Shown here: piece after piece, positions 1 to 5,291 of the stretch
How the letters are laid out: every line of letters starts with the position of its first letter
How positions within the stretch are numbered: the first letter of the stretch is position 1
Assembly (NCBI GenBank): GCA_023388935.1
Contig: JAEWFG010000208.1
Span: 1-6,750 of the forward strand
Origin: Pseudomonadota bacterium
GTDB lineage: Bacteria > Pseudomonadota > Alphaproteobacteria > Rhizobiales > Xanthobacteraceae
Direction of reading: 5' to 3'
DNA length: 6,750 bases
Translations under genes and position numbers: made by a program
The notes under the pieces: model-generated
The model's database searches: none
What the model was told of the DNA's origin: nothing
What the model saw: only the letters and a program-made list of their open reading frames with translations

Positions 1-252
1 CACCGTCGGCTTGGCCGGCGCGGCCGACCTCTTCGACGCATCATCGCCGCGGGCAGTTCCCCACGGATCGACCGGCTTCTGGTCCGGAACATTGCTGAGA
101 GAGTGTTGATAGGCGCGCTCAGCCCGATTCTCGTCCGCCTTCTGCGTCGCCGTCTTCTCCTTGGGCTCTTCGCCATACATCTGAACGTGGTCCTGCGCCA
201 GTGCGGGACCGGCGATCAGGGCAAACATGACGGCGACGGCGATTTTGCGCAT
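1..252 (-). CDS. Secreted small hypothetical protein, 3' end beyond window
   Basis: The minus strand reads open from an ATG at 252 to the window edge, giving 84 residues with no stop. The start is well supported: a GGGAG ribosome-binding site lies a few bases upstream. Residues 1-19 form a signal peptide (MRK, then a hydrophobic core, then GPALA before QD), so the protein is probably exported to the periplasm. The mature part is hydrophilic and rich in K, E, D and A, with a central SLSNVPDQKPVDPWG segment and an Ala/Pro/Lys-rich tail. I recall short exported proteins of this kind, with a similar DPWG motif, from Bradyrhizobium, but no function is known to me. The ORF at 119-406 overlaps its start in another frame, and this reading is much the more protein-like of the two. 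Confidence 0.8.
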   Translation of the reverse strand, partial: MRKIAVAVMFALIAGPALAQDHVQMYGEEPKEKTATQKADENRAERAYQHSLSNVPDQKPVDPWGTARGDDASKRSAAPAKPTV

Positions 253-406
253 CGAGAAACTCCCGGTTCTGCGACGAGCATAACATCGCGCCGATTGCGC
301 AGGAAGCGGGCGCGGAGCGGCTCAGAACGCATCGCCTTGCAATCTCGACCAACCGGCGGGCCGCAGCTTCCGGGTTAGCGAAGGGGCGTTCGGTAGCGAG
401 TTTCAT
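119..406 (-). pseudogene. Remnant of a MKLATER-type hypothetical gene, truncated after about 23 codons
   Basis: The ATG at 406 overlaps the stop of the upstream gene (ATGA arrangement), a typical sign of translational coupling. The first 23 or so residues (MKLATERPFANPEAAARRLV, then EIA) look like a conserved N-terminus that I recall from small Bradyrhizobium proteins of roughly 80-90 residues. After that the reading becomes Cys/Ser/Arg-rich and low in coding character, and it runs on across the signal peptide of the next gene in a different frame. That overlap makes a full-length product of 95 residues unlikely. The simplest view is that the 3' part of the gene was lost by deletion and only roughly 336-406 is genuine. 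The alternative is a real but divergent overlapping gene. Confidence 0.45.
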
Positions 407-684
407 CGGTAGCCCATAGCTGGCACGGTCGGCTTATTCCAATCGAAGTGCGGTCGGATGTCGGCGCCTCTTCTGCCGCAAGCCTGGCAGACGAACCGCG
501 ATTCAAGATCCGACAGCCGCAGGTCGTCAGACCATCGATCCGCGCTCAGAGCAACGTTGTGGCCGCAGTGGACGCAGTAGACGAGGACGCTGCGAACGCC
601 CATGTCACGCATCTGGCCGAGCGTGATCTTGACGGGCCGGCCGTTCGATTGTGGTGGCGTGTGGCGTCGGAGAGGGCTCGGCAT
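403..684 (-). CDS. Small zinc-ribbon-like hypothetical protein (two CxxC pairs, MGYR C-terminus)
   Basis: This is a 93-residue protein with an ATG at 684 and a TGA at 403. It carries two cysteine pairs, CVHC (about residues 37-40) and CQAC (about 66-69), separated by a segment with RWSDDLRLSDLESRF and followed by GRRGADIRPHFDW. The spacing fits a small zinc-binding ribbon fold. The stretch KITLGQMRDMGVR and the ending MGYR match my memory of a family of short hypothetical proteins abundant in Bradyrhizobium and relatives. The biochemical role is unknown, and a nucleic-acid-binding or chaperone-like zinc ribbon is only a guess. The first 17 residues are Pro/Arg-rich and less constrained. Its stop overlaps the start of the truncated ORF at 406, so the two were probably once co-translated. 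Confidence 0.8.
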   Translation of the reverse strand: MPSPLRRHTPPQSNGRPVKITLGQMRDMGVRSVLVYCVHCGHNVALSADRWSDDLRLSDLESRFVCQACGRRGADIRPHFDWNKPTVPAMGYR

Positions 685-731
685 GCCGCGATCAAAGGCC
701 TGCGCGAGTTGCCGTCAAATTATCGATTCCT

Positions 732-758
732 AGTAGCTCCGAGCGGTCGCGAGCTACT
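732..758. repeat. Perfect 8-bp inverted repeat between two small genes
   Basis: AGTAGCTC at 732-739 is matched exactly by GAGCTACT at 751-758, with an 11-base spacer. It sits in the gap between the 38-residue ORF and the zinc-ribbon-like gene. No run of T follows on either strand, so it is not a standard intrinsic terminator. It may be an mRNA hairpin or a protein-binding site upstream of the gene at 684. Confidence 0.5.
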
Positions 759-784
759 GCGCGTCGTGGGTGTGGAGAAGTCGA

Positions 785-901
785 TTAGTCGATCGCGCCG
801 GAGTCGCCGAAGCTCTTCACCTTGACGATCATCGCAATCAAACCTGCGAGCCTAAGCGCTAACACCAACGAAAGCGCGCTAACGATCCAGAAACAGATCA
901 T
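785..901 (-). CDS. 38-residue single-span membrane microprotein
   Basis: This short minus-strand ORF starts with ATG at 901 and stops at 785. A GAGG ribosome-binding site lies 7 bases upstream. The product begins MICFWIVSALSLVLALRLAG and continues with a hydrophobic segment to about residue 27, then a short polar tail (KVKSFGDSGAID). This predicts one inner-membrane helix. Two TGTGCAC boxes lie 18-35 bases upstream of its start, and the tRNA-side terminator lies just beyond them, so it may form its own transcription unit. I do not recognise a family. Its reality rests on the ribosome-binding site, the clean hydrophobic pattern and the lack of any other gene here. A chance ORF of this length remains possible. 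Confidence 0.5.
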   Translation of the reverse strand: MICFWIVSALSLVLALRLAGLIAMIVKVKSFGDSGAID

Positions 902-918
902 GGCGGGACCTCAGGGAG

Positions 919-936
919 TGTGCACGATGTGTGCAC
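919..936. promoter_or_regulatory. Paired TGTGCAC boxes, 11 bp apart
   Basis: TGTGCAC occurs at 919-925 and again at 930-936, each containing the palindrome GTGCAC. The copies are 11 bp apart, about one helical turn, so a dimer pair could bind the same face of the DNA. They lie 18-35 bases upstream of the start at 901 and 57 bases from the tRNA-derived attachment site. They could be an operator for the microprotein or accessory sites for recombination. The binding protein is unknown. Confidence 0.4.
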
Positions 937-940
937 ATAT

Positions 941-964
941 AAAAATGGCCCCCTCGGAGAGCCA
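941..964 (-). terminator. Rho-independent terminator downstream of the tRNA-Lys 3' end
   Basis: Read on the minus strand, an 8-bp stem (TGGCTCTC with GGGGGCCA, including two G-T pairs and a 3-base loop) covers 946-964 and is followed by TTTTT at 945-941. It lies about 30 bases after the CCA end of the tRNA fragment. This is where the terminator of the intact chromosomal tRNA-Lys gene would be expected. Confidence 0.65.
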
Positions 965-992
965 AAATGCGCATTAAGTCTTTGATTGTGCT

Positions 993-1037
993 TGGTGAGC
1001 GCGCTGGGGCTCGAACCCAGGACCCCGTGATTAAAAG
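993..1037 (-). other. tRNA-Lys(UUU) 3' fragment: integration attachment site (att)
   Basis: The minus strand from 1037 to 993 folds as the 3' part of tRNA-Lys: anticodon loop CTTTTAA with anticodon TTT, the 3' anticodon stem TCACG, a 5-base variable loop, the T arm CTGGG-TTCGAGC-CCCAG, the acceptor strand CGCGCTC, discriminator A and CCA. It is 45 bases, exactly tRNA positions 32-76. The 5' half is absent: the DNA to the right is a terminator hairpin, not a D arm. Such a copy is left at the distal end when an element integrates into a tRNA gene with the crossover in the anticodon loop. From its orientation, the island lies to the right and the intact tRNA gene should lie at the island's far end. 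It should not be annotated as a functional tRNA. Confidence 0.9.
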
Positions 1038-1059
1038 AAAGAGGGTCGCGCCCTTTTTC
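1037..1059 (-). terminator. Terminator of the first integrase gene, abutting the att site
   Basis: A 9-bp stem (GAAAGAGGG at 1037-1045 with CCCTTTTTC at 1051-1059, one G-T pair) encloses a 5-base loop. On the minus strand it is followed by a T-rich stretch that runs into the anticodon loop of the tRNA fragment. It lies about 85 bases after the integrase stop, so it probably ends the integrase transcript. It could also work weakly in the other direction. Confidence 0.6.
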
Positions 1060-1098
1060 GCAATGATTTCAACGAGAGCGGTTGACAATCTTTCGATC

Positions 1099-1110
1099 GG
1101 ACCATGGTCC
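1099..1110. repeat. Perfect 12-bp palindrome GGACCATGGTCC
   Basis: GGACCATGGTCC at 1099-1110 is fully self-complementary. It lies between the integrase stop (1144) and the att site (ends 1037), about 60 bases inside the island. It is a candidate binding site for the integrase, a host factor or a directionality factor. A role in termination is less likely because there is no loop and no T-run. Confidence 0.4.
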
Positions 1111-1143
1111 AACGGGCCCCAAGAAACGGGGGTTTGCCAACCA

Positions 1144-2394
1144 CTATCCGGTCTCCTTTTTCTTGCCGAGGACGTGCACGCGCTGGCTGTCCCAGCCTGT
1201 TTCCAGGAGCTTCATCGCTGAACGCGCGAGGCGGAACTTCGAGACCTCCTTGGCGTAGTGTCGGACCATCGCCGGCGACATGCCAACGATGGCGCCGACC
1301 TGGTCCTCGGTACAGCCGACCTCGAGCAGCATGCAGACCGCGTTCTTCCTAAGCCCGTGGAAGGTCCAGCGCTTCTCTTGGAGGACCGCGAGGGGCTTCG
1401 CGCCGGCGACCTCCTTCTCCATCTCGCGGCCCCACGCTGTCTTAAAGCCCTCGTAGCTCCATGGTTCGCCATCGGCACGCAGGTGCAGCAGGAGCTGCGG
1501 GGGCTTGGCAGCGTCCTTGTCTTCGCCTGTGGGGGCCGTCTCGATGATCTTGCGATACTCGGAGTGGATCTGAACCGGGATGCGATCGGAGGTCTTCTGA
1601 GCCACGATCGGCATCTCGCCGGCACCATCGCGCGGCCGCAGCATCTTCAGCACGTCTACCTTGCGTTGGCCGGTGAAGAGCCCCGAATAGACAGCCATGT
1701 GCAGGTCGACGCGGGCGTGCTCGAAAAAAATCTCGAAGGCCTGCGGCGTCCAGGGCGAGTAGGTGCCCTCGCTGTCGCGCCGCTCGGTGTGATCGACCGG
1801 GTTGTCCTTGCGGTAGCCGCGCGGGATGCCCCAGCTGATGATGCGGCTCAGGGTGGCACGAAAGACCCGTCCGGCCGCCGGAGTGTCCTTGAAGGCCTTA
1901 TCGAGAACGTTCTGGATCGTTGTCGCTTCGAGGCTCTCGACTGGATCGTCACCCCATGCCTCCTTGATCATCTCCATGTAGCGGTCGTACTGCTCCCGCG
2001 TGGCCTCGGAGATGTCGTCGGTGTAGGCTGCGTGTTCCTTGAATTCGATGATGAGTGAGGAGAAGGTCTTGCGGATGCCGGCCTGTAGCTTGCGGCCGAC
2101 GTCGTCAGCCTTGTCGACGGCGGCCCAGAAGGCCGGGCAGTCAATCGGCGCGGGCAGGGGATGGCGCCGCCGATCAGTGACGTCGACAAAGGCCCACGCC
2201 CACGCGCCAGCCCCATCCTTGACCGCCTCAAGCTGTGGCAGCTGTGTCACGCGCTTAGCGAACTCCTCGGAGAGCGGCTCAGCCGGGATACGCACACGCG
2301 GCCAGGCGCGAAGCGTGCGCCGGAATTTCTCGAAGTAGTAATAGGTTCTTCCATTCGGTTTAGAGACCTGGCGAACGTAATCAGGCAGGGCCAC
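1144..2394 (-). CDS. Tyrosine recombinase / phage-type integrase (first)
   Basis: This is a site-specific integrase that likely excises and integrates the element at the adjacent tRNA-Lys site. The chosen start is the GTG at 2394, 7 bases after a perfect AGGAGG; the frame stays open to 2472 but the extra 26 residues are Gly/Arg-rich and lack this signal. The product is 416 residues. After an N-terminal DNA-binding part beginning VALPDYVRQVSKPNGRTYYY and a SAM-like core-binding region (about 108-205), the catalytic domain shows Arg244 (FTGQR), Lys267 (AQKTSDR), the HGLR box (His346, Arg349) and the nucleophile Tyr380 (VRHYAKE). The usual box II histidine is Met372 (VGMSP), a substitution I recall in some integrases, so it need not mean inactivity. 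It reads toward the att site and overlaps the upstream excisionase-like gene by 14 bases. Confidence 0.93.
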   Translation of the reverse strand: MALPDYVRQVSKPNGRTYYYFEKFRRTLRAWPRVRIPAEPLSEEFAKRVTQLPQLEAVKDGAGAWAWAFVDVTDRRRHPLPAPIDCPAFWAAVDKADDVGRKLQAGIRKTFSSLIIEFKEHAAYTDDISEATREQYDRYMEMIKEAWGDDPVESLEATTIQNVLDKAFKDTPAAGRVFRATLSRIISWGIPRGYRKDNPVDHTERRDSEGTYSPWTPQAFEIFFEHARVDLHMAVYSGLFTGQRKVDVLKMLRPRDGAGEMPIVAQKTSDRIPVQIHSEYRKIIETAPTGEDKDAAKPPQLLLHLRADGEPWSYEGFKTAWGREMEKEVAGAKPLAVLQEKRWTFHGLRKNAVCMLLEVGCTEDQVGAIVGMSPAMVRHYAKEVSKFRLARSAMKLLETGWDSQRVHVLGKKKETG

Positions 2395-2716
2395 GGTCCC
2401 GCCTCCTGCTCTCGGTCTGCCGCCGCTTCGCGACAATGAACCGCTCCGCCATATCCCTCGGCTGCCCCTCAATCTCCGGATTGAGACTGTTGGCCGCTAA
2501 CGCTTCTGTGGGCCGGTGCCGGCTTCTTCGCCAAGCATCGATCGCCTCCAGATCGAACATCTCGGTCGTTTCGTCGGGCGGCGGGAAACCGCGGGCCAGC
2601 AGCCGAGGCAGAAGTCGATTGAACTGCTCGACAGTCAGATGTAGCCGCCGCGCGGCCTTTTCGGGCGGCACGTCACCTGGGTCTACCCGGAACCTGATCG
2701 GGGCGGCTTCGAACAC
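2381..2716 (-). CDS. Excisionase-like small HTH protein, coupled to the integrase
   Basis: From GTG at 2716 this gives 111 residues. The core, FRVDPGDVPPEKAARRLHLT (about residues 10-29), then VEQFNRLLPRLLARGFPPPDETTEMFDLEAIDAWRRSRH, looks like a small winged-helix DNA-binding domain of the AlpA/Xis kind. The pattern 'RGFPxPDxxTxxFDLxAIDxW' is familiar to me from short genes next to integrases in alphaproteobacteria. The tail is Arg-rich (KRRQTESRRRDRG). Its last 14 bases overlap the integrase start, indicating coupled translation and joint control of recombination direction. The frame is open back to GTG 2830, but that extra 38-residue part has a poorer G/C third-position bias and precedes the conserved core. 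Neither start has a clear ribosome-binding site, so the start is uncertain. Confidence 0.7.
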   Translation of the reverse strand: MFEAAPIRFRVDPGDVPPEKAARRLHLTVEQFNRLLPRLLARGFPPPDETTEMFDLEAIDAWRRSRHRPTEALAANSLNPEIEGQPRDMAERFIVAKRRQTESRRRDRGPA

Positions 2717-3133
2717 TTGCGATATCCACAGCTTGCGCCTTTGCGCACCACTGATGAGACATCGCGCTTGACAGTCGTACAACCCGCGACGAATCAGTTT
2801 CCCCGTAATTTGGCGACCGTCCACGTCCACCGGCGGTCCACAGGGTTTCGCACCGGTTCGTCTGGTCGTTCGCCGGAATGAATCGGTCGTCCCGTCCGGC
2901 CCGCCCGGTCAGATCGTCGTCAGATGGGCCATCTCAGGTTCGCCTGCATGCGGTAGGGGCACCGGACCGCCGCCGGTGTGATGTCATTCAGTCGCTGCAG
3001 TGCGTGCGGTTATCACGACGCCATTGCTTGGGCTGGGGCGGAAGCATTTTCGCCGGGGAGGAGGACACGTTCTAAGGTGTTTAACACGTTCAAGCGTGTT
3101 TTACCAGCGCTCGCGAAATGCATCATCTTAGCG
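2717..3133. promoter_or_regulatory. Divergent control region between int/xis and the XRE repressor
   Basis: About 400 bases separate the excisionase-like start (minus) from the XRE start (plus). Within it GTCAGAT occurs at 2908-2914 and 2919-2925, 11 bp apart. The second copy runs into a 13-base palindrome, AGATGGGCCATCT at 2922-2934. Close to the XRE gene lie two tandem palindromes (separate entry). Both int/xis and XRE promoters must lie in this stretch, but I cannot place convincing -35/-10 boxes. If the longer excisionase start at 2830 is used, the region shrinks to about 300 bases. Confidence 0.5.
3065..3099. promoter_or_regulatory. Tandem operator-like palindromes ACAC-N8-GTGT upstream of the XRE gene
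   Basis: Two 16-base imperfect palindromes follow one another: ACACGTTCTAAGGTGT at 3065-3080 and ACACGTTCAAGCGTGT at 3084-3099, 19 bp centre to centre. Both share ACACGTTC, and the second has 5-bp arms (ACACG/CGTGT). They end 34 bases before the XRE start codon, where a self-regulating repressor of this type would be expected to bind. The regulator is inferred from position only. Confidence 0.65.
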
Positions 3134-3376
3134 ATGAGGCGGCGTAATCCGGCACACACGAGACGGTTGCTCGCGCGCAACCTTCGGCAGCTTCGTCTGG
3201 ACCGCAAGTGGTCGCAATACGATCTCGCAGATGAGGCACGTTTGCGCCAAGCTCTGATCAGCGCCCTGGAGGTTGCGACCGCCAACCCAACCCTCGCATC
3301 GCTGGACAAGATCGCGGCGGCGCTCGACGTCGAGGTCGCGGCGCTGTTCGCTGCCGCGCCTGCGAAGCCACGGTAA
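3134..3376 (+). CDS. XRE-family (HTH_3, Cro/CI-type) transcriptional regulator
   Basis: This 80-residue protein starts at ATG 3134. Almost all of it is one Cro/CI-type helix-turn-helix domain: residues 7-24 form the first helices (TRRLLARNLRQLRLDRKWSQ), WSQYDLADEA and LRQALISALE give the helix-turn-helix at about 26-47, and the NPTLASLDKIAAALDVEVAALF ending closes the five-helix bundle. It is a cytoplasmic DNA-binding repressor, probably dimeric. It is divergent from the int/xis pair and preceded by two tandem palindromes, so it likely represses itself and may control the integration genes. The frame is open upstream to 2978, with residues including CSACGYHDA, but that stretch covers the palindromes and lies outside the domain. 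The domain boundary therefore favours 3134, although no strong ribosome-binding site is visible. Confidence 0.85.
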   Translation: MRRRNPAHTRRLLARNLRQLRLDRKWSQYDLADEARLRQALISALEVATANPTLASLDKIAAALDVEVAALFAAAPAKPR

Positions 3377-3488
3377 CGCCGTCGACCCGTCGGCGGACGA
3401 TTGTCGCGCGATCCTGCCGGCGCCTGTTTGGCGCACGATCGCAAGCTGAGCGGGTTTCGTCTGCTTGCTTGTCCCTACGAGGGGCTCC

Positions 3489-3523
3489 GTCTCCTGGAGA
3501 CCTTTGCATCCCTTCCGGGTGCA
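3489..3523. repeat. Two adjacent hairpins downstream of the XRE gene
   Basis: GTCTC/GAGAC with a 3-base loop occupies 3489-3501. It is followed directly by TGCATCC/GGGTGCA (7 bp with one G-T pair, 5-base loop) at 3505-3523. They lie about 110 bases after the XRE stop. There is no clear T-run after either, so they are at best a weak or Rho-assisted transcription end or an mRNA-stabilising structure. Confidence 0.4.
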
Positions 3524-3758
3524 TCGCTGATCGCCCGAAGGCGCGTCACCTCGCGATCTTCGACGGTCGCGTTCCGGTAAAGAATCCCAATTTGCGGAAA
3601 GTCGAATGAATCGAAACCATGGGGGCGGGTTCGGCGAGCCCCGGCTGGGCAGCGGCGTGTCTGCGCCCTTCGCCGCCGGGAGCGGGGCCTTTCAGGAAAG
3701 TCTTTCTTTGGTTTTACTCCTATCGCAGGCCGTCCGAGGGGAATTGGCCGGTTCCCGG

Positions 3759-4009
3759 CTTCGGGACAACTTCGGGATCTTCCGTTCCTTTGTTGTCCGT
3801 TGTTTCCGTTTCGTTCCCCAAAATGGCTGGTGGCGAAAGCTGCCAAGTAATTGTCTGGAGACCCTATTTTGCGCGGCCTGGCGCTTGTGCTTGCGAGCAG
3901 AAACGGTTGGAACGGTTTTTTCGGCGGTGCCTTCAGCCACAATTCAAGAAGTTCTTGCACTGCAGTCACTTCTTGCATTTTCCTATCCAACTTCGGGGTT
4001 TCTTCGGGG
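3759..4009 (+). repeat. Two pairs of CTTCGGG direct repeats, each spaced 11 bp
   Basis: CTTCGGGA lies at 3759 and 3770, and CTTCGGGG at 3991 and 4002. Both pairs have the same 11-bp spacing, about one helical turn, and are 232 bp apart. They flank the AACGGTT and TTCTTGCA repeats. The regular spacing suggests same-face binding sites, possibly for the KfrA-like protein encoded just downstream. It may also be chance in a low-complexity stretch. Confidence 0.45.
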
Positions 4010-4028
4010 GCGGGCGACCGTGTACTTC

Positions 4029-4044
4029 GGAACGTGTCCGTTCC
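4029..4044. promoter_or_regulatory. Inverted repeat GGAACG-TGTC-CGTTCC upstream of the KfrA-like gene
   Basis: A perfect 6-bp inverted repeat with a 4-base centre lies 75 bases upstream of the start at 4119. It is the nearest palindrome to that gene and a plausible operator for autoregulation, as is usual for KfrA-type proteins. A role as an RNA hairpin is not excluded. Confidence 0.4.
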
Positions 4045-4118
4045 CAATTGTTTGAAGATTACCGTGCCAGTTCGCCGCGTCGAAACAGGTCGCGCCAGTC
4101 GAATCCTTGGAGTGTGCG

Positions 4119-5291
4119 ATGGCAGAGATGGCAGAAAAGAGTTCCATGGAAGCGCGCGTCTATGCCGCAGCTGACCGGCTGTTTCTCGATTGCGGCGCGC
4201 TCGATGCCGTTACGCTTGCCGACGTCGTTCGCCAGACCGGCGGCCGGCGCCAGCGCGTCGCTTACCTGCTAAGGCGGTGGTACGACGATCGTACCATGCT
4301 CGCCAACCTACCCGAACCCGCGGTAAGAGCCGCGCACAGGTTCACACGCGATTTGTTTCTGATCCTGACCCTGACCCGGCCGCGCAGCCCTGCTCTAGTC
4401 CCTGAATTCGCGCCCACGCCAGCGCCGCGCAAGGTTGCGCGTGATGGCTCGGCCGAGGGCGCTCCGATGGTGCAGGTGGCAGACGCGCCCAGGCATCCGG
4501 CGCCGGCATTGGGCAACGCGGCCTCTTCCCCCGCCGTTGAATCGACCAGTCGACGCGGCTTCCTGCAAGGGTATCAGGAGCGTCGGGCAGTCAAACAGCC
4601 CACACCGGTCGCCAATGTCCGGCCCGCCGATGCACCACCGCGCGGCCGCACGCGCGCGGACCGCACGGCCGCGCCGCCACCACGCGCACCCTCGCTGTTG
4701 GACGCCGCCGATGCCGCCGACGCGGTCGGGGAGCGGGCGCGGCGGCTGTCGAACATGCGCAAGTATGTGCTGAGCGAGGAAGCCGAGCGGAGCCTCCTTC
4801 CGCCGTTTCCGGTCTTCGAGTGCGATTGGCAAGGTGCGGCCCAGCCCCAGGTCGCACGCGCCGTGGCGATCGAACTGCGGGCGGCGTGGCGCCCGCTGAC
4901 CGCGAAGGCTTTGATTGATACGGACCGCGTTCCGCTAATGATAAAACGCTCCCAATTGGAGGCTGCGCTGGTTGGATCGCGCATAACAAAGGTCGCTGGT
5001 GCGGGCGGCTATTGGTTCAAGAACGAGCCGCCGCCACGTCCCAGGAAGCCCTGCACCAGTGCGGACACCGACCACAAGATCGTGCGGGAATTCGCTCAGC
5101 TACTCGAGAGTCGGGCGATCGTGGCGATCGTCGGATCCGCGACCCCACTCGACCGCGGAGCCATCGCCGCCAGTCTCCAACCTGAAATCTCCAATCTCAG
5201 TCCGGCGTGGCTCGACCAATGGCTTGCGCGCATGAAAAAAGCGCGCGCGCTGGTCATGTGCCGGGGCGGCTACGTTGTGGCGCGGCCGTAG
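4119..5291 (+). CDS. KfrA-like N-terminal HTH protein with winged-helix-like C-terminus, unknown function
   Basis: The start chosen is ATG 4119, 6 bases after GGAG; a TTG at 4107 is in frame but less likely. The product is 390 residues. Residues 10-58 (EARVYAAADRLFLDCGALDA, then VTLADVVRQTGGRRQRVAYLLRRW) resemble the KfrA N-terminal DNA-binding domain: Ala-Ala-Asp helix, TLxDV helix, Gly-rich turn and a helix ending L-x-x-W. A TetR-type HTH fits less well because the YxxF end is missing. Residues 90-195 are a disordered Pro/Ala/Arg linker, where KfrA has a coiled coil. The C-terminal half (about 225-390) holds two similar segments ending GGYWF and GGYVV, which could be tandem winged helices. 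It is a cytoplasmic DNA-binding protein, perhaps controlling the element's maintenance. Its 3' end overlaps the second recombinase by 22 bases, tail to tail. Confidence 0.7.
   Translation: MAEMAEKSSMEARVYAAADRLFLDCGALDAVTLADVVRQTGGRRQRVAYLLRRWYDDRTMLANLPEPAVRAAHRFTRDLFLILTLTRPRSPALVPEFAPTPAPRKVARDGSAEGAPMVQVADAPRHPAPALGNAASSPAVESTSRRGFLQGYQERRAVKQPTPVANVRPADAPPRGRTRADRTAAPPPRAPSLLDAADAADAVGERARRLSNMRKYVLSEEAERSLLPPFPVFECDWQGAAQPQVARAVAIELRAAWRPLTAKALIDTDRVPLMIKRSQLEAALVGSRITKVAGAGGYWFKNEPPPRPRKPCTSADTDHKIVREFAQLLESRAIVAIVGSATPLDRGAIAASLQPEISNLSPAWLDQWLARMKKARALVMCRGGYVVARP

Larger units (their letters stand above)
3377..4118. other. Repeat-rich 742-base stretch without a convincing gene
   Basis: No frame here has both coding-like composition and a recognisable product, and the DNA from about 3690 to 4070 is less G+C rich than its neighbours. 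On the plus strand it is pyrimidine-rich and full of short direct repeats: TCCGTT at 3781, 3796, 3805 and 4037; CTTCGGG pairs; AACGGTT at 3902 and 3911; TTCTTGCA at 3952 and 3970, just after a CAAGAAGTTCTTG palindrome. The minus strand carries a long frame (3475-4047) with a TTG start and a basic, low-complexity C-terminal half. A second minus frame (3720-3863) ends in an acidic Thr/Glu/Pro stretch that looks more coding-like, so a frameshifted remnant gene is possible. Otherwise this is upstream control DNA for the gene at 4119. Confidence 0.45.

Noticed and set aside
448..825. A plus-strand ORF of 125 codons opposite the zinc-ribbon-like gene
   Set aside because: The minus strand encodes paired CxxC motifs and a familiar conserved pattern. 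The plus frame has no domain and a random Arg/Ser-rich end.
993..1065. An intact, functional tRNA-Lys gene
   Set aside because: Only positions 32-76 are present. The DNA where the anticodon 5' stem, D arm and acceptor 5' strand should be forms a terminator hairpin instead.
1258..2058. A plus-strand ORF of 266 codons opposite the first integrase
   Set aside because: It is the mirror of a high-G+C gene. The minus strand has the full set of integrase catalytic motifs, while this one has no recognisable domain.
2395..2472. Extension of the first integrase to a start at 2472
   Set aside because: The extra 26 residues are Gly/Arg/Ser-rich, unlike integrase N-termini, and GTG 2394 has a perfect AGGAGG at the right distance.
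2978..3133. N-terminal extension of the XRE protein, containing CSACGYHDA
   Set aside because: It has only one cysteine pair and no recognisable fold, and it would place the tandem palindromes inside the gene. The XRE domain is complete from 3134.
3750..4045. CRISPR array
   Set aside because: The repeats are only 6-8 bases, of several kinds, with no regular 30-base repeat-spacer pattern and no cas gene nearby.
3619..4272. A plus-strand ORF of 217 codons overlapping the start of the KfrA-like gene
   Set aside because: Its composition is low complexity with many Cys, Trp and Phe and it has no domain. The frame at 4119 has a ribosome-binding site and an HTH domain.
4130..4300. TetR-family regulator for the gene at 4119
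   Set aside because: The first helices fit, but the Tyr-x-x-Phe end of the TetR HTH is replaced by L-x-x-W as in KfrA-type domains, and the C-terminus is not a TetR ligand domain. Kept as a lesser alternative.
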